This document shows positions 33,101 to 38,353 of a DNA stretch of 38,353 bases, piece by piece. The translations under genes were made by a program, and so were the position numbers. How positions within the stretch are numbered: position 1 is the first letter of the stretch; every line of letters starts with the position of its first letter. Source of the DNA: CAZNHL01 sp964572965 (GTDB lineage: Bacteria; Bacteroidota; Bacteroidia; Cytophagales; UBA9547); NCBI GenBank assembly GCA_964572965.1, contig CAZNHL010000045.1, positions 1 through 38,353 on the forward strand. The letters are read 5' to 3'. Under the pieces are notes generated by a model. It was not told where the DNA came from. It did not search any database and worked only from the letters and a program-made list of their open reading frames with translations.

Positions 33101-35384
33101 TAATATCAAACTGGCTATTAACTGTCTTACCACATAAACTATAGTCTGTTTCAAAATCAACTTGTCTTAATACTTTACTCTGGATATTTGGAATTGTAGC
33201 AATATCATCTTCTGTAATAACTTTTTCGTCAAAGTGATTAATGTATTCAAAGTTGCCGGAACCCACAATTTTTTCAAATGTATAGTTATGAGAAGCAAGT
33301 CCAGCTTGCTTAATAGCATTTACAGATAAGCCACTAGCTGAAAGACTTTTAAAAACATCTTTTTGAAATAACATGACTTTATTAAGCTTCAATGACATAA
33401 TAGGAAATTCCCCGTAAAATTGTATAAAACCACCACCTGAAGAGTACTGCGGGGATATTCCCCCTAGAGCCCTTGAACCTACGCTTAAACCATCTTTTCT
33501 TATATCTTTCACAAACACAGCCACATGTGATCTGGTTTCTATTGCATCCAGATAATAAACCTCTTTTTTACCACTCGAATAAAATTCTGTTTCTTTGTCA
33601 ATATCTTTGCGGGTACCGGTAAAAGGATTTCTCCATCTATAACCGTCAGCCCACATACCATGGCGGAATCTTACCCAATATCCATAATCATCATCATCCA
33701 AACCGTCACTGCCTCTATCAACATAATCAGGCCCAGTAATAGATGTTAACAACCATGTATATGCATATGGCTGTTTATTAATATATTCTCTGTTGGCAAT
33801 CCCACCTATTTTGGGTTTTGAGGTAAATTTTTGATACTCATCATAAGCATATACTGGTAATGCATAATGATAAGTAACTCCGCTTTCATTCGTTATCATA
33901 AACCCTCCTAACTGCTGCTCCACATTTTTACCCTGTACAACAATAGCATGATTAGGTTCGGCTACAAAACCCGCATTTTTAGCTTGTCCGGAAACTATTT
34001 GAAGATTCGTAAACCACTCAACATGTCTGGAACCTGCCAAATGATTAGTACTGATATTAAATCCTTTAGCATTAGCAGTTAAAACCCCATTTTTCCGTTC
34101 TATAGTATTAGAAAAATCATTCTTAAACCGGAATCGTGCTTTTTTATTGAATGACTTATTATTGGCATAGGTTATTTTAGTACCGTTATTATCTACGTTC
34201 TGCCTGAATAAAGAGCCATCTTCGAAGATATACGGCTGTATATAACCTGATAAGCCCTGACCTGTCACCGCATAATTATCATAAGCAGGGAAAGACCCTC
34301 CCAATTGCTTATCTGCCTCTCCTACAATATTGGTCTCGGAGTCTGGATCTATTAAACTGTAAGAATCAAAAGCTGAGTTACTAGCATTACCAACTCCATT
34401 AAATCTATTTGAAGCCAAGTCTGGATTTAGAGTTCCGTAAGCTAATACATCTGATCTCTCGTCTGACCAGTATCTTTGATAGGCACTTCCTAAGTCTAGT
34501 TTAACTACATAAATAGGAATAGATACACCCATAGAAGACGAGTAGGAAGAAATTTTTCCATATTTATTATTCACTTGGGAATTACCTATTGTGGAACCCA
34601 TAAAACCCACTCCTGTGATACCTTTGGAGTCAGCATAAATACTTGCCCCCATTATACTAACACTTTTCTCTCCATTACCATCTATGTAACCAGAAATAAC
34701 TCCTACAGTTGCTGTACCATATGCCGTTACTGTTTCAAAATTGGTTTTGATACCTACTTCAGCACTAAGACTCTCTCCATAAGAAGCCCCTACACCTACT
34801 GATGCTCTTGGCGTTACATTACCATATGGGTCACCATTTACACCAGCTGATCCTGAAAAAATAAGGTAATTGTATCTTAGTCCGAAATCCAAACCCACCC
34901 CGGCTCCTTTGTAAGTATCATTGGCAAATGTCATACCCATACTGACACCACAAACCCCCACTCCTACAGAAAAGGCACTACGTTCGCCCCCATTCCAATC
35001 GTCATGTACTGTTCTGACAGAACCAGCCATATCATCAGGAAAATAACTAACCAGTCTGTTTATAGCACCAGGATTAAGACTCCAGCCTAACCCAACCCAG
35101 CTTGCTTCCTGATCAGGAGCAATACCAGCATGATAACTTAAAGCCAAAGGGTAACCGCCTTCTGGGCCTGGGACTTCTATCAAAGGAATATTATAAGTCA
35201 TATCACCAGTAGCCGGGTTCACCAGATCAGAAGCATCAATAGGTTCAAAACTGTTGAATTCAGGAGAAGTCGGTCCTGCTGTTAAAGCATAAGAAACTGC
35301 TGGAAATACTACCTGTGATAAAATATTTATTAATGTAAATAATGCCAGTGACCTTAAAATCACACTTTTTCTAATATAAAACAT
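30180..35384 (-). CDS. Giant SpvB/TcB-like secreted protein
   Basis: This 1734-residue protein has a signal peptide (VILRSLALFTLINILSQVVF ... SYALT), then NPATGDMTYNIPLIEVPGPE, YPLALSYHAGIAPDQEASW and VGLGWSLNPGAINR (98-110). The last motif is the hallmark of SpvB/TcB-type N-termini. A cysteine-rich insert (CENSLCETGQCVDGYC) lies mid-protein. Near the C-terminus is a jelly-roll, CBM-like domain (YRASVWVYMPGFAENDLSTV to FDDFKVSPLN), then two RHS/YD repeats (TSYVYDSQTTELTHIIDNNN, YTRYVYDESGKLKKIYKE). It precedes the complete RHS gene, an order recalling TcB and TcC, whose products build one hollow shell around a toxin. That the two proteins act together is inference. Confidence 0.8.
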   Translation of the reverse strand: MFYIRKSVILRSLALFTLINILSQVVFPAVSYALTAGPTSPEFNSFEPIDASDLVNPATGDMTYNIPLIEVPGPEGGYPLALSYHAGIAPDQEASWVGLGWSLNPGAINRLVSYFPDDMAGSVRTVHDDWNGGERSAFSVGVGVCGVSMGMTFANDTYKGAGVGLDFGLRYNYLIFSGSAGVNGDPYGNVTPRASVGVGASYGESLSAEVGIKTNFETVTAYGTATVGVISGYIDGNGEKSVSIMGASIYADSKGITGVGFMGSTIGNSQVNNKYGKISSYSSSMGVSIPIYVVKLDLGSAYQRYWSDERSDVLAYGTLNPDLASNRFNGVGNASNSAFDSYSLIDPDSETNIVGEADKQLGGSFPAYDNYAVTGQGLSGYIQPYIFEDGSLFRQNVDNNGTKITYANNKSFNKKARFRFKNDFSNTIERKNGVLTANAKGFNISTNHLAGSRHVEWFTNLQIVSGQAKNAGFVAEPNHAIVVQGKNVEQQLGGFMITNESGVTYHYALPVYAYDEYQKFTSKPKIGGIANREYINKQPYAYTWLLTSITGPDYVDRGSDGLDDDDYGYWVRFRHGMWADGYRWRNPFTGTRKDIDKETEFYSSGKKEVYYLDAIETRSHVAVFVKDIRKDGLSVGSRALGGISPQYSSGGGFIQFYGEFPIMSLKLNKVMLFQKDVFKSLSASGLSVNAIKQAGLASHNYTFEKIVGSGNFEYINHFDEKVITEDDIATIPNIQSKVLRQVDFETDYSLCGKTVNSQFDISKSIYAFGYPIVQPALDAYTGKLTLKSLTFSGKGGPSKEAPIPPISFKYGDKAPCENSLCETGQCVDGYCEVFNKNPDYDADKADIWGNYKSDVNKTLLTTNENAGRVVSPVSAKSVDAWSLTEVTTSLGAKVKIEYESDSYESVELAKQHLFRINNVTSIGGNKIRITLFNDEMANLKDYYQVNDKFDLRLIQAYNLKKPSHFDGSSCSLLDAITITSSDFLKQLRRYVVQADKLVITAIDEVNNTIEVDDISLKNQITAERKITGFQVSNPAWMHTCDEGHVSVNFKFVGWPDYIVGGIITAPARLAYGGGLRTKRVSVIDNVANEKYTTQYEYTGGSTSYEPFGLLSLQLNQNYLDNEPADHLGVKLFKQEVFKLYNKLIANARELPGPGVFYKKTTITEFVTKDGIERQLPTKRTYEFDLFDVDDDANNDGVADKPMFVFNPHPSVLGNHSESRQIDIYDYSSRACLLKKTTNAKLDNSIIDQQSYTYLHDQYTANDLINQALGTKFNNQGLIHQMFRENRVVAGVGNQEIVSNRYEYPVVLVKEKFESNYNGLSSESENLAFDFYTGKVVKSVKKDAYGNVFLKETTPSHNIAAYSGMGLKVHNINNAHMLDQVAQVQVYKVDPADYTTKLGLVSSQVTIWSKNIPVLGIAPGDEGQDKIWRKYQSYSWVGDGTSATLRGDGTYSMTDYNLHQFNFITPSTDKRWQKQSELTLIDQYSNVLASKDMNGRSAAIKMDNQSRFVTVSATNASFAEFAYSGAELYSNANTAMGGVSNGGGIISPYSSHTGANCLLVSSGSTGFTYTLDKTQANVNKPYRASVWVYMPGFAENDLSTVELVCKINNVKQTSATVVKGTSKPVLVKKAGSWYQLMVTIIPPAGNDQSIEFSCVNNNNTRSVYFDDFKVSPLNANTTSYVYDSQTTELTHIIDNNNFYTRYVYDESGKLKKIYKELFQVAEKPVAEMKMNYGNK

Positions 35385-35444
35385 AACAGCTACTATTCTT
35401 ATCTTACAATATGCCCTTATTAATCACTCGTTAACTAATGAAAA

Positions 35445-36065
35445 CTACTGACCACATGTGACTTCAGGTATATCACTAAAATCTTTCTGTGAAAAAGAAA
35501 AAGATTGTTGACCAATACCCAAGCCTAAATCATTAATTATGAGGTCAAACCTATTTTTTTGTTTATTTTCTTTTGGTTTCCTGAATACCAATAATATTTG
35601 AGCTGTTTTAGAAACCCCATACATGTTAGGGTAAGCAGAATCTAAAAGAGAAATAGTATCTTTTCCACATACTCCATATATGAATTCAGGTAGATGAAAT
35701 GAAAGAATTTGCATCCTTTCCGAAAACTGTTGTAGGTTTTGGGAACCATACACAGCATCTCTACCATTTGTCGATACATTCAACAAGAAATAATAATAAT
35801 CCATATACTTCTGCTTTTTAGCTTTTAGCAATGAATCACAAAACTCATTAGAACTTAATTGTTCGGCTGCGACCAAAGCAGACGGTTTAAATGTAACTTG
35901 ACAGGTCACATCAGCAATCTCCCGTGTCTCAGATAAATGATTATCAGGATCATGAATATATGTACCCAACTCCGAAACTGTAATCGTTCTCTGTTTGCAT
36001 GCAGTTAAAAGCAATGCTGCACTAATACTTCCGACTATAACAGATATTATAAATCCGGTCCTCAT
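35445..36065 (-). CDS. Lipoprotein of the RHS operon, unknown
   Basis: This 206-residue lipoprotein (FIISVIVGSISAALLLTAC, lipobox LTAC) contains ETREIADVTCQVTFKPSALV, AAEQLSSNEFCDSLLKAKKQ and the end SFSQKDFSDIPEVTCGQ, with four cysteines in the mature part that could form disulfides. I do not recognise the family. Its start overlaps the stop of the OmpH-like gene by four bases (ATGA), so the two are translationally coupled. It precedes the SpvB-like gene by 60 bp. A role in assembly or anchoring of the giant proteins at the envelope is possible. Confidence 0.75.
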   Translation of the reverse strand: MRTGFIISVIVGSISAALLLTACKQRTITVSELGTYIHDPDNHLSETREIADVTCQVTFKPSALVAAEQLSSNEFCDSLLKAKKQKYMDYYYFLLNVSTNGRDAVYGSQNLQQFSERMQILSFHLPEFIYGVCGKDTISLLDSAYPNMYGVSKTAQILLVFRKPKENKQKNRFDLIINDLGLGIGQQSFSFSQKDFSDIPEVTCGQ

Positions 36066-36592
36066 CTACTACTACTGCCTAATTCAGTGATGATTTCATC
36101 AGTAATATCCACTTGCTTATCAGCATAAGCAATATTACCATTTGAAGTAGCCAGAATCATAGTATACCCATATTTTTGACCATATTCACTAATCTTGCCA
36201 TTAATCTTTTTTAGTACTGCTTCAGTTTCTCTTTGTTGCTCCTGATCAAGTTTTTGACTAATCGCTTGTTGATATTGGACTAATTGCCCTTGCTTCGTAC
36301 GTAGCAATTCAGAAGAAAGCCTCTTTTCATTTGCCGTCATTGATACACTTTTCTTTTCATGCGCTTTTAGGGATTCTTCAAACTCTATTGTTAAAGTATC
36401 AAGCCTTGCTTTAGCTTTCTCTCGTTCAACATCCACTTTTTTCCGTAAAAGCTGCATATCTTTCGAGTTTTCCATCAATTTAGCAGAATCTATATAAGCA
36501 ACCTTTGGTGTTTTATACACATTATAACCAAGTACTCCAATGGCAATTACCAAAACAACCAGCACTAATAAACTCCATTTCACCTTTTGCAT
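36062..36592 (-). CDS. OmpH/Skp-like periplasmic chaperone
   Basis: This 176-residue protein has an N-terminal membrane anchor or uncleaved signal (WSLLVLVVLVIAIGVLGYNV) followed by KVAYIDSAKLMENSKDMQLL, a long coiled coil (about 45-140) and the C-terminal NGKISEYGQKYGYTMILATS with NIAYADKQVDITDEIITEL. This is the OmpH/Skp layout: two helical arms on a small beta core. Skp-type chaperones hold unfolded outer-membrane or secreted proteins in the periplasm. A dedicated copy placed in the RHS operon, 5 bp after the adhesin gene and overlapping the lipoprotein gene, suggests that it helps export of the giant proteins. Confidence 0.85.
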   Translation of the reverse strand: MQKVKWSLLVLVVLVIAIGVLGYNVYKTPKVAYIDSAKLMENSKDMQLLRKKVDVEREKAKARLDTLTIEFEESLKAHEKKSVSMTANEKRLSSELLRTKQGQLVQYQQAISQKLDQEQQRETEAVLKKINGKISEYGQKYGYTMILATSNGNIAYADKQVDITDEIITELGSSSR

Positions 36593-36597
36593 CTTGC

Positions 36598-37866
36598 TTA
36601 TTTTTTGTTAACCTGTTCTTTCAATGCTTTCAACTCTTCTTCCTGGCGGATCATGTGGAGTGTCAATTCTTCCACTTTCTTTAGCAGGATGGCATTCATT
36701 TCTCCCAAATCGATCTGACCGGCGGTTTTTACTTCGGCTGCCGATGGTACTTCAGGCAAATGTTTATTGGTGTTGATGTATGACTTAAGGCTGTCCAGTG
36801 ACATCAGTTTGTAGTCTTTGTCGAATACATAATCAGGGAAGTTTTCTGTCAACGGGTTATGTGAAACGAACACCTGGTTGGCTGCCAGTTTACCAAGCAG
36901 TCTCGCATTGCCTGAGGAACTTACCGAAAACAATGGTTTCCATCTCTGTGCTTCCGGCTGGGAGGGACGGTCTACGCCTATCACGAAATAGTCATTGGCA
37001 TTGTCGTTGCTTTCCTGGTAGTCATCGCCGATGGCAAATCGCAGTTCGCTTTTGTTATTGGCTACATTGTATCTTGAGATCCACTGGGGGTCTGTGTTGT
37101 CGTCAAGGTTGAAATAGAGTTTGGCGCCTGAGCCTATGCTGTTTGACCTTGTAAGCCCGATGGTTGCATTGCCGTTGACTCCCAGTTTTACTCCATGGGC
37201 TGCCGCTGTTACAGTATCCAGCGTAGGGGCATTCACCCCTACAATTCCTGAAGTACTGATGCGTAAGCCTTCCACATTGTTTGATTTAAAGATCAGCGGG
37301 ATAGAGGTTTTTGAACCTATAAAGTTCACTGAAGGGCTGGTAAGGTTTGAGTTACCATCAACCTGCCAGTAGGTAACAGGTGCTGTACAGTTACCCAGCA
37401 GGGTCCAGGGCTGGCCGCTGCCAGGACCGCCGTTGTTGGCGTCGGGAATGTTGTTCTGGGTCCACCAGTTGGCAAGGTAAGCAAGGCCGTTGTGTTTTAC
37501 CTGGGCACCGCCAAGGTAGGCTGTAGCCGAATTCCATGCCGGTATCTGACCACAGTTTACAAACATGGAGGTAGTGCCGGAAGGTCCCGTGCCGGTTGGG
37601 GTGCCGCTGCCTGTGCAGGCACCTATCATTGTCCAGGGCTGGCCGCTGCCTCCGCCTCCGTTGTGCTGGTCGGGGCGGTTGCCCTGTGTCCAGAAATTGG
37701 CATGGTAAAGTACGTTGCTGTAGGTAACAAGGTCGCCGGCAACATAGGCTGTGGAGGTGCTCCAGGTTACGGCTGAAGCACAATTGGCTGTTTGCGCTTT
37801 TAGCTGATTGACATGCACGCATAGCACTAACAGCAGCGCTATTACTGAACTCTTAATTTGATTCAT
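36598..37866 (-). CDS. Carbohydrate-binding, tail-fibre-like secreted protein
   Basis: From ATG 37866 this is a 422-residue protein with signal peptide MNQIKSSVIALLLVLCVHVN (cleaved after KAQ); the frame is open to 37947, but that would bury the signal. Two tandem ChtBD3/CBM5-12-like repeats follow (TWSTSTAYVAGDLVTYSNVL with FWTQGNRPD; AWNSATAYLGGAQVKHNGLA with WWTQNNIPD), each about 50 residues and closed by cysteines. The middle is beta-rich (NVEGLRISTSGIVGVNAPTL), and the end resembles a phage tail-fibre/endosialidase-chaperone stalk (HLPEVPSAAEVKTAGQIDLG, then a coiled coil). It is first in the RHS operon and may direct the complex to chitin or a similar polymer. Its DNA is visibly more GC-rich than that of its neighbours. 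Confidence 0.8.
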   Translation of the reverse strand: MNQIKSSVIALLLVLCVHVNQLKAQTANCASAVTWSTSTAYVAGDLVTYSNVLYHANFWTQGNRPDQHNGGGGSGQPWTMIGACTGSGTPTGTGPSGTTSMFVNCGQIPAWNSATAYLGGAQVKHNGLAYLANWWTQNNIPDANNGGPGSGQPWTLLGNCTAPVTYWQVDGNSNLTSPSVNFIGSKTSIPLIFKSNNVEGLRISTSGIVGVNAPTLDTVTAAAHGVKLGVNGNATIGLTRSNSIGSGAKLYFNLDDNTDPQWISRYNVANNKSELRFAIGDDYQESNDNANDYFVIGVDRPSQPEAQRWKPLFSVSSSGNARLLGKLAANQVFVSHNPLTENFPDYVFDKDYKLMSLDSLKSYINTNKHLPEVPSAAEVKTAGQIDLGEMNAILLKKVEELTLHMIRQEEELKALKEQVNKK

Positions 37867-38353
37867 AGTAAAGAATGAAAACTTGTAATAAGGATATGGC
37901 ATGCCCATAGGGCACAATTGACGGGGACTCATAAATGATAGATCCAATTATATATAAATGCTACATGTTTTGGTGAAGTGTCTGGCTGGCTGGTACCGAT
38001 TGTTACTCCACTCAATAAAACGCCCGCAAGTTTGCCTTTTAATTCTGATGTCACAATTGCTATTTCTCCTATTATCTTACATCTAAAAATTTGTATCACT
38101 GCAAACTGTCCAGCCATTAAAACACTTGGAATCATTGATTTATTTACCATAAATAGTACAATAGAATGTTGCAATAGCTTTTAAACTTTATTTAATTCTT
38201 CCAAAAAGATATAAAAACTTACATGCGTGCTTTCGGCTTGGCTTGGCTTCGACTCCGCTCAGCCACCGGGTATAGACTCGACTGCGCTCGGTTACCGGTT
38301 TGGCTTCGATTTCTATGGTTTAAACAATAGCAGTGGTATAAATTTTATCATAT
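37867..38353. other. Leader region without a convincing gene
   Basis: The first 80 bp upstream of the adhesin gene should hold the operon promoter, but I see no good TTG/TAnnTTTG pair. A minus-strand frame at 37929-38174 (81 codons) overlaps an equally open frame on the other strand, and I do not accept either. The end (38230-38310) holds REP-like hairpins. Confidence 0.5.
38244..38298. repeat. REP-like hairpins, TCGACTCCGCTC loop
   Basis: TGGCT/AGCCA (38244-38248, 38261-38265) flanks TCGACTCCGCTC, as in the copy at 11729. Directly after it, CCGGGTA and TACCGG (38266-38272, 38293-38298) enclose TCGACTGCGCTC, a degenerate second unit. Confidence 0.6.

Noticed and set aside
37391..37822. 143-codon frame on the minus strand within the adhesin gene
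   Set aside because: It is a shifted reading of the two carbohydrate-binding repeats, rich in Arg, Gln and Cys, as expected from a shadow of GC-rich coding DNA.
37929..38174. Minus-strand frame of 81 codons upstream of the adhesin gene
   Set aside because: An equally long frame exists on the opposite strand, neither has a signal or motif, and the region looks like leader DNA.

Overview
The window comes from a member of the Bacteroidota. The signs are a DarA/DarB-type flexirubin (dialkylresorcinol) pair, proteins ending in type A and type B (CHU_C-like) type IX secretion signals, a DUF4260 gene, a LytS/LytTR pair with a TPR partner, a TTG-N20-TATATTTG promoter, and few Shine-Dalgarno sites. 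I do not assign a genus. No tRNA, rRNA, CRISPR array, transposase or integrase gene was seen.

Positions 1-1794 hold the end of a flexirubin-type pigment operon on the minus strand: a periplasmic protein, a DarA-like protein and a truncated DarB-like ketosynthase. A MITE-like inverted-repeat element follows at 1958-2161. Positions 2291-4393 carry plus-strand genes for a YkgJ cysteine-cluster protein and an SRPBCC-VOC-SRPBCC trio. Positions 4442-7300 (minus) hold a LytTR response regulator, a LytS-type histidine kinase and a TPR protein; the last two are in one frame, separated by a single TAG. Positions 7490-11630 (plus) hold a vWA lipoprotein, a T9SS-secreted protein, a Crp/Fnr regulator and a DUF4260 protein.

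From about 11.6 kb to the end the DNA is accessory and all genes are on the minus strand. Read in the direction of transcription it starts at 37.9 kb with a carbohydrate-binding adhesin-like protein, an OmpH/Skp-like chaperone, a lipoprotein, a 1734-residue SpvB/TcB-like protein, and a complete 1547-residue RHS protein with a C-terminal HExxxH domain, followed by an overlapping lipoprotein gene that probably encodes immunity. Downstream (24.9 to 12.0 kb) lies an array of displaced RHS pieces: 5'-truncated RHS ends, C-terminal toxin-like domains and small membrane or lipoprotein genes overlapping or abutting them. Junctions fall in conserved RHS sequence. An assembly gap at 15417-15426 sits at one such junction.

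The overall picture is a polymorphic RHS toxin locus with one intact donor gene and a downstream store of orphan toxin/immunity cassettes, several degraded. The spacers contain hairpin repeats whose stems vary while the loop is conserved. Functions of most small genes in the array are inferred from position and topology, not recognised by family.
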